Source of the DNA: Buchnera aphidicola (Aphis gossypii)
GTDB lineage: Bacteria > Pseudomonadota > Gammaproteobacteria > Enterobacterales > Enterobacteriaceae
DNA: 64,000 bases
Assembly: GCF_013394915.1 (NCBI RefSeq)
Contig: NZ_CP056771.1
Location: 564,099 to 628,098 of the forward strand
Direction of reading: 5' to 3'
Made by a program: the position numbers and the translations under genes. This document shows positions 45,253 through 54,334 of the stretch, piece by piece. The notes below the pieces were generated by a model. The model searched no databases. It saw nothing but the letters and a program-made list of their open reading frames with translations, and had not been told where the DNA came from. The first letter of the stretch is position 1. Every line of letters begins with the position of its first letter.

Positions 45253-45271
45253 TCTGCCCCAAAAAATGGGG
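45253..45271. terminator. Hairpin between convergent bioH and ssb
   Basis: Five G-C pairs GCCCC / GGGGC around an AAAAAAT loop. Such a GC stem is rare in this intergenic background. The plus-strand tail is TAAATAAAA and the minus-strand tail AGATGTTT, neither a clean U-tract, so it may stop both weakly. Confidence 0.6.
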
Positions 45272-45297
45272 CTAAATAAAACATATTCTAAATTAAT

Positions 45298-45801
45298 TTA
45301 AAATGGAATTTCATCATCAAAATCTATATCTGGAGAATTCATTTGCTCCTGTTTTAATTTATTTTTATCTAGATCTTTAGATATTTCAGTGGTTTCTGTG
45401 TTTTTTGTTTTTAAAATATTATTATTTTCATTTGTATTATAAGAATTAGAATTTCGGTTTCCGAGCATTTGCATTGTGCCACCAATATTTACTATGATTT
45501 CTGTTGTATATCGATCAAAACCATTTTGGTCTTGCCATTTTCTTGTTTGAAGAGAACCTTCAATATACACTTGTGAACCTTTTCGTAAATATTCTCCAGC
45601 TATTTCAGCTAATTTTCCAAATAAAACCACTCTATGCCACTCTGTTTTTTCTTTATTTTCACCTGTATTTTTATCTTTCCAATTTTCTGAAGTTGCAAGT
45701 GTCATATTTACTACTGCATTACCATTGGGCATATATCGTACTTCTGGATCTTGACCTAAGTGACCGATTAAAATTGCCTTGTTTACACCTCGACTTGCCA
45801 T
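45298..45801 (-). CDS. ssb: Single-stranded DNA-binding protein
   Basis: Coats ssDNA during replication and repair. OB-fold domain at 1-112 ([23 protein letters not shown] start), a glutamine/asparagine-rich linker, and the acidic tip DFDDEIPF that recruits partners such as exonuclease I, whose gene sbcB is in this window. 167 residues against 178 in E. coli, the loss being in the linker. Confidence 0.97.
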   Translation of the reverse strand: MASRGVNKAILIGHLGQDPEVRYMPNGNAVVNMTLATSENWKDKNTGENKEKTEWHRVVLFGKLAEIAGEYLRKGSQVYIEGSLQTRKWQDQNGFDRYTTEIIVNIGGTMQMLGNRNSNSYNTNENNNILKTKNTETTEISKDLDKNKLKQEQMNSPDIDFDDEIPF

Positions 45802-46594
45802 AATAAAAACTCCATTCTAAATTAATTAATACTAATATACTTCTAAATAATATTTTTTATTATTTAAAATATATTATAAATTTTTAATTTATTTTGTAAT
45901 AAATAAATATAATTATTAATACGATATTTAATGTATTTTAGTTAAAATTTTTAAAGACATTTAAACACTTAATTTAATTATATTTGAAATAAAAAACGTA
46001 CAATCGCAATAAAAATTTATATAAGTGATAAATTTTTTATATTCTAAATTTTTTAAATTAATTATATAAGTGAAAATTATTTTTTTAAATAAATTTATTG
46101 TTTATAATTATTGTACATAAAATATTTTTTCTAGTTTTATTCTAAATAAAAAAATTTATGCAAATTCTAACAAAAATGCAACGCTCAATATATAAAAAAA
46201 TCTAAATATTTATAAACATATAAAATATGATAAAATTATTTAAATAAAAAACTATATAGAGCAATTTTTAAATTTAAATTTTAATACTCAGAGACTTTAT
46301 ATCATAAATTAATATTTATCTTTGAATTAATTTAAAAAATAAATTTTAATATTAATCATATTTTAAAAATCTTCCTTAACACATACGCCTACGTATTATT
46401 AGTAAAAGTACAGATAAAAAATTTTTTTATAAATCAAGTATAAAACATGTATCTTAACAAAAAAATTAAATAAAACATTTAAAAAAGATATAAGAATAAT
46501 ATTTTAAATAATTCACCAGATATAAAGTAAATTTATCAGCCAATAGTTTATTGTTCTAATATTAGAATATAATTTCAAAGTCATTTGCTAAATA
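45802..46594. other. Long non-coding spacer ssb to dnaB
   Basis: 793 bases, the longest gap in the window, divergent, so it should contain the ssb and dnaB promoters. It is nearly pure A/T apart from a small island around 46376-46420 that includes a 5-bp inverted repeat ATACG/CGTAT. No tRNA, no recognisable small RNA, and no frame that I can align to uvrA or any other E. coli neighbour. Probably a fully eroded gene space. Confidence 0.6.
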
Positions 46595-47992
46595 ATGGTA
46601 TATGCAATATATATGGGTAAAAATAAGTTATATTTAAATCAAATTAATAGATTAAAAATTCCTCCGCATTCAATAGAAGCAGAACAATCAGTACTAGGTG
46701 GGTTAATGTTAGATAATGAACAGTGGGATACAGTTTCAGAACATGTAGTTGCTGATGATTTTTTTAGTAAACCACATCGTTTAATATTTCAAGAAATGCA
46801 ACAATTATTAAATTCAGGACATCCAATTGACTTAATTACATTATCTGAGTCTTTAGAACAAAAAGGAAAATTGGAAAGTGTTGGTCGATTTTCTTATTTA
46901 GCTGAGTTATCAAAAAATACTCCTAGTACTGCAAATATAACTGCTTATGCTGATATAGTCAGAGAACGTGCAATAGTAAGAGAAATGATATTAGTTGCTA
47001 ATAAAATAGCAAATGCAGGATATGATACACAAGGTAGAAAAAGTGAAGAACTTTTAGATTATGCGGAATCGAGTGTTTTTAAAATAGCAGAAAAACGTTT
47101 TAAAAAAGGTTCGGGTCCTAAAAATATAGAAAAAGTACTTGATGAAACGATTAGTAATATTGAAAAATTATTTTTATCTCCTAACGACGGAGTCACAGGA
47201 ATTAATACCGGATATCAAGATTTAAATAAAAAAACATCAGGTTTACAACGTTCTGAACTCATAATTATAGCAGCGAGACCTTCTATGGGAAAAACAACTT
47301 TTGCAATGAATTTATGTGAAAATGCTGCTATGTTATATGATAAACCAGTATTAATTTTTAGTTTAGAAATGCCAGGAGAGCAAATTATGACACGCATGTT
47401 AGCGTCACTATCTAGAGTTAATCAGGCACGCATCAGAACAGGTAAATTAAATGATGAAGATTGGTCTAGAATGTCTGGGACAATTAATGTTTTGTTGAAA
47501 AAAAAGAACATTTATATAGATGATTCTTCAGCTCTTACACCTAGTGAAGTTCGCTCTCGAGCTCGTCGTATTTATCGTGAAAATAATGGTTTAACTTTAA
47601 TTATGGTAGATTATTTACAACTGATGAGAGTTCCATCTCTTTCAGATAATAGAACTCTTGAAATTGCTGAAATTTCCAGAACATTAAAAGCGCTCGCAAA
47701 AGAACTACAAGTCCCAGTAATCGCTTTGTCACAATTAAATCGTTCTTTAGAACAAAGAGCAGATAAAAGACCAGTAAACTCAGATTTAAGAGAATCTGGT
47801 TCATTAGAACAAGACGCAGATTTAATAATGTTTATATATCGAGATGAAATATACCATGAAAATAGCGATTTTAAAGGTATAGCAGAGATTATAATTGGAA
47901 AACAAAGAAATGGACCAATCGGAACAATTAGTTTAACTTTCAATGGACATTGGTCTAGATTTGATAACTATTATAGCCCTAAGTATGATTAA
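46595..47992 (+). CDS. dnaB: Replicative DNA helicase DnaB
   Basis: Hexameric 5'-3' helicase of the replication fork. 465 residues (E. coli 471). N-terminal collar domain (PPHSIEAEQSVLGGLMLDN near 23-41), linker helix, RecA-like motor with Walker A ARPSMGKTTFA near 228-238, Walker B IMVDYLQL near 336 and the arginine finger region SDLRESGSLEQDADLI. No intein. Two starts are possible (46595 or ATG at 46613); neither has a clear ribosome site. Homology starts after both. Confidence 0.97.
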   Translation: MVYAIYMGKNKLYLNQINRLKIPPHSIEAEQSVLGGLMLDNEQWDTVSEHVVADDFFSKPHRLIFQEMQQLLNSGHPIDLITLSESLEQKGKLESVGRFSYLAELSKNTPSTANITAYADIVRERAIVREMILVANKIANAGYDTQGRKSEELLDYAESSVFKIAEKRFKKGSGPKNIEKVLDETISNIEKLFLSPNDGVTGINTGYQDLNKKTSGLQRSELIIIAARPSMGKTTFAMNLCENAAMLYDKPVLIFSLEMPGEQIMTRMLASLSRVNQARIRTGKLNDEDWSRMSGTINVLLKKKNIYIDDSSALTPSEVRSRARRIYRENNGLTLIMVDYLQLMRVPSLSDNRTLEIAEISRTLKALAKELQVPVIALSQLNRSLEQRADKRPVNSDLRESGSLEQDADLIMFIYRDEIYHENSDFKGIAEIIIGKQRNGPIGTISLTFNGHWSRFDNYYSPKYD

Positions 47993-48057
47993 TCTAAAAA
48001 TTAAAAAACACTATTTTAAATAAAATTCTTAATTATATAATCATAATTTTTACAGAA

Positions 48058-49032
48058 ATGAAATTAATAAATATGAACAAAAAAAAGATTTTAAAAATTG
48101 GAATTGTAATGGATCCAATTCAATTAATAGACATTAAAAAAGACTCTAGTTTTGCTATTTTACTTGAAGCACAAAGAAGACATCATGAAATTCATTATAT
48201 GGAAGTAAATGATTTATATTTGCAAAAAAATCAGGCATACGCTAAGACACGTTTAATAAAAATACAAAAAAAAATTAACAATCACTTTAGTTTTATTGAA
48301 GAAAAAAATATTTCATTAAATCAATTAGATGTTATATTAATGCGAAAAGATCCACCATTTAATATGGAATTTATATATGTAACTTATATACTTGAATATG
48401 CAGAAAAAGAAGGTGTATTAATTATTAATAAGCCGAAAAGTTTAAGAGATTGTAATGAAAAAATATTTTCTTTATTGTTTAAAAAGTTTACACCAGATAC
48501 ATTAGTTACTAGAAATATATCTCAAATATATAATTTTTGGAAAACACACAAAGATATCATTATTAAACCTTTAGACAATATGGGGGGGACAAGCGTTTTT
48601 CGAATAAAAGAAGACGATGTAAACTGTCTAGTAATTGCAGAAGTTATGACTAATTATGAGAAAAAATATTGCATGATTCAAACTTATTTACCATCGGTTA
48701 AGGATGGAGATAAAAGAATACTAATTGTGAATGGACAAGCAATACCTTGGTGTATAGCTAGAATTCCTAAAAAAGGTGAAACTAGAGCAAACATAGCTGC
48801 TGGAGGTACAGCTAAAATAAGAAAACTACATAAAAAAGATTGGGAAATAGCAAATCATTTGTCTCCTATTTTGAAAGAAAAAGGGCTTATTTTTGTTGGA
48901 TTGGATGTTATAGGAGATAAATTAACTGAAATTAACATTACAAGCCCAACATGTATTTGTGAAATTGAATTGCATACAAATATTTCTATTTCAGGTATGT
49001 TGTTAGATTATATTGAAAATCAAATATATTAA
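48058..49032 (+). CDS. gshB: Glutathione synthetase
   Basis: Adds glycine to gamma-glutamylcysteine, ATP-dependent. ATP-grasp protein, 324 residues (E. coli 316). Near-identical segments to E. coli: GIVMDPIQ, MRKDPPF, NKPKSLRDCNEK, and INITSPTCICEIE at the C-terminus. An alternative start is ATG at 48073, which would remove five residues; the E. coli protein begins even later in the alignment. gshA must be elsewhere for a working pathway. Confidence 0.96.
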   Translation: MKLINMNKKKILKIGIVMDPIQLIDIKKDSSFAILLEAQRRHHEIHYMEVNDLYLQKNQAYAKTRLIKIQKKINNHFSFIEEKNISLNQLDVILMRKDPPFNMEFIYVTYILEYAEKEGVLIINKPKSLRDCNEKIFSLLFKKFTPDTLVTRNISQIYNFWKTHKDIIIKPLDNMGGTSVFRIKEDDVNCLVIAEVMTNYEKKYCMIQTYLPSVKDGDKRILIVNGQAIPWCIARIPKKGETRANIAAGGTAKIRKLHKKDWEIANHLSPILKEKGLIFVGLDVIGDKLTEINITSPTCICEIELHTNISISGMLLDYIENQIY

Positions 49033-49042
49033 TAGAGATAAA

Positions 49043-49453
49043 ATGATGATTATCGCTTTTGATTTTGGACTTAAAAATATTGGAGTAGCTATAGGAACAA
49101 AAGTTCTTAAAAAAGGAAGAGCTTTAAATACATTAAACGCACATAATGGTTACCCAAATTGGAATGATATAAAATACTTATTAAATACATGGCAACCGAA
49201 TTGTATCATTGTAGGTTTGCCTTTGAACATGGATGGTACAAAACAGGAAATCACAAAAAAAGCAGAACAATTTGCTAATTTATTAAAAAGAAAATTTCAC
49301 ACTTCTGTAGAATTACACGATGAACGTTTAAGTACAAAAGAAGCTAGATCTTTAATATTTAATAAGTATGGTTTTAAAGAATTAAAACAAAATAAAATTC
49401 ATTCTACTGCTGCTGTTATAATATTAGAAAGTTGGTTTAACACATATTTATGA
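49043..49453 (+). CDS. yqgF: YqgF/RuvX RNase-H-like protein (pre-16S rRNA nuclease)
   Basis: 136 residues from the first of two adjacent ATG codons (E. coli 138). RNase-H fold motifs: catalytic Asp in AFDFGLKNIGVA near 5-16, GLPLNMDGT near 65, and DERLSTKEA near 99. Implicated in 16S 5'-end maturation in E. coli. GAGAT lies seven bases before the start, ten bases after the gshB stop. An ATG-less upstream extension overlapping gshB is rejected. Confidence 0.94.
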   Translation: MMIIAFDFGLKNIGVAIGTKVLKKGRALNTLNAHNGYPNWNDIKYLLNTWQPNCIIVGLPLNMDGTKQEITKKAEQFANLLKRKFHTSVELHDERLSTKEARSLIFNKYGFKELKQNKIHSTAAVIILESWFNTYL

Positions 49454-49479
49454 CATCTAATTATTTTACAATTTAAAAT

Positions 49480-50154
49480 ATGAACAATATCAAAAATAAC
49501 ATAAACATTCTTAAAGAAAAAATACAAAATTTATTCACAAATAAAACTGAATTGAAAAAATTTAAAATTGTTGCAGCCAGTAAAAATCAATCAGTTGAAA
49601 AAATTCAAATGGCTATATTATGTGGAATATATGAATTTGGGGAAAACTATGTTCAAGAAGGTATAAATAAAATTAAAAAATTAAAAAAAAATAATAAAAT
49701 CATTTGGCATTTTATAGGCAAGCTACAATCAAGAAAAACTAAATTAGTTGCTCAAAATTTCGATTGGTGTCAAACTATTGATCGAGAAAAAATAGCGATT
49801 TTATTAAATAAATATAGAACAAACCAAAAACCTCCAATAAATGTTTTAATACAAGTTAATATTTCCGAAGAAACAAATAAAAATGGAGTCTCTATAAAAA
49901 ATTATCAAAAACTAGCTATAACTGTTTCCAACATGCCTAATCTTAAGTTTCGTGGAATTATGGCTATGCCTAAAAAAGAACAAAAAAGAATAAAATATTG
50001 TGATTATCAAAACATTAAAAATATATTTAATATTTTGAAAAATAAATATAAATCAGTTGATACATTATCATTAGGTACAAGTTTTGATATTAAAACTGCT
50101 ATAATGTATAATAGTAATATGATCAGAATCGGAAAAAGTATTTTTAATAATTAA
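49480..50154 (+). CDS. yggS: PLP homeostasis protein (YggS/PROSC family)
   Basis: PLP-binding TIM-barrel protein of amino acid and B6 balance, without known catalytic activity. 224 residues (E. coli 234). PLP Lys in VAASKNQS near 32, GENYVQEG near 52, WHFIGKLQSRK near 76 and SLGTSFD near 203. The C-terminus is slightly short. Poly(A) run of nine at 49683-49691 is in frame. Confidence 0.95.
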   Translation: MNNIKNNINILKEKIQNLFTNKTELKKFKIVAASKNQSVEKIQMAILCGIYEFGENYVQEGINKIKKLKKNNKIIWHFIGKLQSRKTKLVAQNFDWCQTIDREKIAILLNKYRTNQKPPINVLIQVNISEETNKNGVSIKNYQKLAITVSNMPNLKFRGIMAMPKKEQKRIKYCDYQNIKNIFNILKNKYKSVDTLSLGTSFDIKTAIMYNSNMIRIGKSIFNN

Positions 50155-50191
50155 CATTTTAATATGTTAATTCTCTTAAAAATTCAATATT

Positions 50192-51322
50192 ATGATAAAA
50201 TTACCCCCAATAAGTTTATATATTCACATTCCTTGGTGCATAAAAAAATGTGGATATTGTGATTTTTATTCATATGTTAGTAAAAGAGAAATTCCAGAAA
50301 CAGAATATATTAAAAATCTTCTTAAAGATTTAGAAAAAGATGTTAAATTGATACATCAAAGAAAAATAAATAATATTTTTATTGGAGGCGGAACGCCTAG
50401 TTTATTACATAATGAATCTATTAAAACTTTAATACAAGGAATAAAAAAAAGAGTTAAACTTTGTAAATATTCAGAAATTACAATAGAGTCCAATCCAAAA
50501 TCAATAGAATACAAACGTTTTAGAAATTATAAAAAATCAGGAATTAATCGATTTTCATTAGGAATCCAAACATTTAATTCCAATTTATTGAAAAAAATAG
50601 AACGTACATATACCAAAAAAGAAGCTATTGAAGCAATCAAAGAAATTAAAAAAATTAATAGTAATTTTAATATAGATATCATGTACGGATTGCCTGATCA
50701 ATCATTGCAGAATGTTTTATCAGACTTAAAAAACGCTATTAGATATAATCCAACGCATATATCATGGTATCAATTGACAACTGAACCTAACACTGCTTTT
50801 TATAAAAAAGATTTATGCTTACCTACTGAGAATATGATATTTAAAATGTGTAAAAAAGGAGAAAAATTTTTACGCAAATCTGGCTATATAAAATATGAAA
50901 TATCTTCATATGTGAAATCAAAATACAAATGTCGTCATAATCTTAATTATTGGCATTTTGGAGATTATATTGGTATAGGATGCGGTGCTCATGGAAAAAT
51001 TACTAAAGTAAATGGAGAGATTATTCGAACTATTAAAAATAAAAATATTAATGATTTTATAAATGGAAAATATTTAGAAGCTAAAAATTTAATCTCAGAA
51101 AAAGATAAAGCTTTTGAATATTTTATGAATGCTTTTAGATTATATCAACCTATTTATAAAAAACATTTTCAAGAACGTACTAATATTAGTATATCAAATA
51201 TAAAAAATCAAATCAAAAAAGCATTAAAAAATAAATATATTGTAGAAAATAAAAATTCTTGGGAAACCACACAAAAGGGAAAAATATTTCTCAATTCATT
51301 ACTAAAAATTTTTTTAAATTAA
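50192..51322 (+). CDS. hemW: Radical SAM protein HemW (heme chaperone)
   Basis: 376 residues (E. coli 378). Cluster motif CIKKCGYC near 16-23 (CxxxCxxC), then the SAM-binding GGGTPS near 71-76 and the HemW-type C-terminal domain. E. coli HemW binds heme and is not a coproporphyrinogen oxidase, so old annotation as HemN should not be copied. Whether Buchnera supplies heme is not shown here. Ends six bases before the trmB stop, convergent. Confidence 0.94.
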   Translation: MIKLPPISLYIHIPWCIKKCGYCDFYSYVSKREIPETEYIKNLLKDLEKDVKLIHQRKINNIFIGGGTPSLLHNESIKTLIQGIKKRVKLCKYSEITIESNPKSIEYKRFRNYKKSGINRFSLGIQTFNSNLLKKIERTYTKKEAIEAIKEIKKINSNFNIDIMYGLPDQSLQNVLSDLKNAIRYNPTHISWYQLTTEPNTAFYKKDLCLPTENMIFKMCKKGEKFLRKSGYIKYEISSYVKSKYKCRHNLNYWHFGDYIGIGCGAHGKITKVNGEIIRTIKNKNINDFINGKYLEAKNLISEKDKAFEYFMNAFRLYQPIYKKHFQERTNISISNIKNQIKKALKNKYIVENKNSWETTQKGKIFLNSLLKIFLN

Positions 51323-51328
51323 AAACAC

Positions 51329-52045
51329 TTAAAATTTCGACTGAAATATCAAATTAAAAACTTTATTCCCTAACATATTTGCTTTTTTTTCAAATCTTGT
51401 TTTGGTATAAATAGAAGAATTTTCAATTAAACTATGCATATTAGATAAATTTAAATATTGATTAATTTTTTTTATCGCATCTAATATATAAAAGGCATAT
51501 TCTTTCGAATCAGTTTTAATATGTAAGACACCATTAAAAATTAATTTTTTTAAAATTTTTTTTAAAAAATCATATTGTATCATTCGTCTTTTATGATGTC
51601 GTTTTTTAGGCCATGGATCAGGAAAAAAAATTTGTATTTTTGACAAGGTGTGATTTCCAATCATATTTTCAATAACTTCTATTGCATCATAACGAATAAT
51701 TTTTAGATTTTTTAAATCAGAAATGTATGCGAGACGTAAACAAGAACCTATTCCAGACGAATATACTTCAATACCTAAAAAATTTTTATTATAAGAATTA
51801 ATTGCCATTTGAACTAAAGAATCACCTGATCCAAAACCAATATCTAAGATTACTGGATAATTATGTTTAAAAACTAATTCAAAATTTATATTTTTTAATT
51901 GATAATCAATGCCAAATAAAGGCCAATATCTTTGAATTGATTTTAACTGCGATTGAGTGATTCGACCTTTTCGGCATACAAAACTTTGATTCTTTCTTAA
52001 AAATATTCCATTTTTATATTGAGGAGTGATAATATTGTTTTTCAT
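51329..52045 (-). CDS. trmB: tRNA (guanine-N7-)-methyltransferase
   Basis: Makes m7G46 in the variable loop of tRNAs. 238 residues (E. coli 239). SAM-binding DIGFGSGDS near 71-79, the family mark FFPDPWPKKRHHKRR near 142-156, and the C-terminal TRFEKKANMLGN. Divergent from mutY, as in E. coli. Confidence 0.96.
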   Translation of the reverse strand: MKNNIITPQYKNGIFLRKNQSFVCRKGRITQSQLKSIQRYWPLFGIDYQLKNINFELVFKHNYPVILDIGFGSGDSLVQMAINSYNKNFLGIEVYSSGIGSCLRLAYISDLKNLKIIRYDAIEVIENMIGNHTLSKIQIFFPDPWPKKRHHKRRMIQYDFLKKILKKLIFNGVLHIKTDSKEYAFYILDAIKKINQYLNLSNMHSLIENSSIYTKTRFEKKANMLGNKVFNLIFQSKF

Positions 52046-52171
52046 ATTTTATTAAATTTTTGATTAAAAATGTTTTATCAATTTTACAAATTAACATATT
52101 TGTATTTTAACTTTTTTTACAAAAAAATACATCTATATTATATTTTAACTAAAAAATAATTATTGATTACA

Positions 52172-53212
52172 ATGATATTTAATACTTTTTCAAGATTAGT
52201 ACTTAATTGGTATCATATAAATGGAAGAAAAGATCTTCCTTGGCAAAAGAATAAAACATTATATACAGTTTGGATATCTGAAGTAATGTTGCAACAAACT
52301 CAAGTAAAAACTGTTATTCCATATTTTAAAAAATTTATATTAAAATTTCCAAATTTAAATGTTTTAAGTCAAGCTAATTTAAATGATATTTTGCATTTGT
52401 GGAGTGGATTGGGATATTATAAAAGAGCAGAAAACATTTATAAAACAGCTAAAATTATAGAACAAAAATTTGACGGAAAATTTCCAAGTAATATTACAGA
52501 TTTAGTTAAATTACCAGGCATAGGAAGATCCACTGCTGGCGCTATTTTATCTTTTACATTAAATTATTTTTTTTCTATTTTAGATGGTAATGTGCAAAGA
52601 ATTTTAATACGACACTATGGCCTTACTAAATGTTCAAAAAATACTGCAACTCAAAAAAAATTATGGAACCTAATAGAAAATATAACTCCTATTCATCACA
52701 CTGGTAAATTTAATCAAGGAATAATAGATATAGGTGCATTAATTTGTAATCCTAGGATACCTAAATGCAATTTTTGTCCATTAAATATAACATGTATTGC
52801 TTATAAAGAAAAAGAATGGAAAAAATATTCTTTACAAAAAAATAAAAAAATAAAATCAAAAAGAAAATACTGGTTCATTGTAATTTATTTTAAAAACAAA
52901 ATTTGGATGCAAAAAAATACTATAAAAAGTATCTGGAATGATTTATTTTGTTTTCCAAGTTTTAATAATAAAAAACAAGCTGAACAATGGATACAGGGGC
53001 ATCAAATAAATATTAAAAAATATAAAAAAATTAGCTCTTTTAATCATGAGTTTAGTCATTTTACAATGCAAGTGAATCCAATTTTAATTAAATTATTTTT
53101 TCAAAAATTTTTTTTTGACATTAAAAAAGAAGGAATTTGGTATGATTTAAAAAAACCTCAAAAAATAGGATTACCTATAATAGTAAAAAAAATTTTAAAA
53201 TTATCAACATAG
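52172..53212 (+). CDS. mutY: Adenine DNA glycosylase MutY
   Basis: Removes A opposite 8-oxoG. 346 residues (E. coli 350) from ATG MIFNTFSRL; an upstream TTG is rejected. Catalytic Glu37 (EVMLQQTQV) and Asp138 (LDGNVQRIL), helix-hairpin-helix LPGIGRSTAG near 114, and the [4Fe-4S] ligands Cys192, Cys199, Cys202 and Cys208 are all present at E. coli positions. The C-terminal MutT-like domain keeps FNHEFSHF near 293. Retention matters because 8-oxoG causes the G-to-T change that adds to A+T drift. Confidence 0.97.
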   Translation: MIFNTFSRLVLNWYHINGRKDLPWQKNKTLYTVWISEVMLQQTQVKTVIPYFKKFILKFPNLNVLSQANLNDILHLWSGLGYYKRAENIYKTAKIIEQKFDGKFPSNITDLVKLPGIGRSTAGAILSFTLNYFFSILDGNVQRILIRHYGLTKCSKNTATQKKLWNLIENITPIHHTGKFNQGIIDIGALICNPRIPKCNFCPLNITCIAYKEKEWKKYSLQKNKKIKSKRKYWFIVIYFKNKIWMQKNTIKSIWNDLFCFPSFNNKKQAEQWIQGHQINIKKYKKISSFNHEFSHFTMQVNPILIKLFFQKFFFDIKKEGIWYDLKKPQKIGLPIIVKKILKLST

Positions 53213-53240
53213 TTTTTAAATACAAGGATAATTAGCACAA

Positions 53241-53486
53241 ATGTATCGTAAAATTTTTTGCATATTTTTACAAAAAGAATCTGAAGGTCATGAATTTCCA
53301 CCATATCCAGGCGAATTAGGAAAAAAAATATATAATAAAATATCCAAAAAAGCTTGGAAGCAGTGGATGGTAGAACAAACTAAATTAATTAATGAAGAAA
53401 AATTAAATATGACAAAAGAGATAGATCGAAAAAAAATAGAAAAATATATGAAATTATTTTTGTTTAAAAAAATTATTTTAAAATAA
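53241..53486 (+). CDS. yggX: YggX, Fe(II)-trafficking / oxidative protection protein
   Basis: 81 residues, about ten shorter than E. coli (91), the loss being at the C-terminus. N-terminus [12 protein letters not shown] and [22 protein letters not shown] match well; the family cysteine at position 7 is present. In E. coli the gene follows mutY directly, as here, and protects Fe-S proteins from oxidation. Confidence 0.95.
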   Translation: MYRKIFCIFLQKESEGHEFPPYPGELGKKIYNKISKKAWKQWMVEQTKLINEEKLNMTKEIDRKKIEKYMKLFLFKKIILK

Positions 53487-53551
53487 TAATATATCTGTTT
53501 TTAAATAAAATTCATATTAATTTAATTATAACATTTGAATTAACTAAAAAA

Positions 53552-54334
53552 GTGCTTATATTTGATTCTGGAATAGGCGGAATTTCTATCTTAAAAAATA
53601 TTAAAAAGAAACTGCCTAACAAAAATTATATATATTTATTAGATAATAAAGAATTTCCTTATGGAGAAAAAAAGGAATCTTTCATCATAAAAAGAAGTAT
53701 CAAAATAATTAATAAAATTATAAATCTTTATCCGATTCAAATAGTGGTTATTGCGTGTAATACTGTAAGTACAATATCTTTACATATATTGAAAAAAAAA
53801 TTTAATATTCCTATCGTCGGGGTTCTTCCTTCATTAGATCAGGCAATGAAAATCACACAAAATAAAAAAGTTGGTATTATAGCCACTAAAGCTACAATAA
53901 AAAGTTCATATGTTAAAAATATTATATCTAAGTATACTAATCATATGAATATAGAAGTAATAGCTACAAATGAACTAGCAAGAATTGCTGAGAAAAAAAT
54001 TAGAAAAATATCTTTTTCTAATTTTGAACTAAAAAAAATTTTTTATCCTTGGATGATACTTGCAGTTCAGCCTGACACTATATATCTTGGATGCACTCAT
54101 TTTTCATTTTTAAAAAATGAAATTCAAAATATTTTTTATAAACCAATTAATTTTTTAGATTCTTACACAAACACTACTAAAATAGTTAAAAAATATTTTT
54201 TAAATATAAAAAATAGTCAAAACATTAAGAAAAATGTTTTTTTATATTCTAAATACAATAAAAATCTAGATAAATTATTATATATTTTAAAAAAATATAA
54301 GTTTAACGATTTTAAAAAAATTAATTTAAATTAA
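53552..54334 (+). CDS. murI: Glutamate racemase
   Basis: Makes D-glutamate for peptidoglycan. 260 residues; both catalytic cysteines are present, Cys69 (ACNTVST) and Cys181 (LGCTHF). It begins with GTG directly at the core motif LIFDSGIGG, lacking the about 20-residue N-terminal extension of the E. coli protein that carries the UDP-MurNAc-Ala activator site region. No better upstream start exists. The 3' end overlaps the sbcB 3' end by 14 bases. Confidence 0.94.
   Translation: MLIFDSGIGGISILKNIKKKLPNKNYIYLLDNKEFPYGEKKESFIIKRSIKIINKIINLYPIQIVVIACNTVSTISLHILKKKFNIPIVGVLPSLDQAMKITQNKKVGIIATKATIKSSYVKNIISKYTNHMNIEVIATNELARIAEKKIRKISFSNFELKKIFYPWMILAVQPDTIYLGCTHFSFLKNEIQNIFYKPINFLDSYTNTTKIVKKYFLNIKNSQNIKKNVFLYSKYNKNLDKLLYILKKYKFNDFKKINLN

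Noticed and set aside
46383..46396. Inverted repeat ATACG-CCTA-CGTAT as an operator
   Set aside because: Only five base pairs, single copy, no known regulator of such a site; mentioned only as structure in the long gap.
51130..51322. HemW as oxygen-independent coproporphyrinogen oxidase (HemN)
   Set aside because: Length, CxxxCxxC context and neighbours fit HemW; the HemN-specific N-terminal region is absent.
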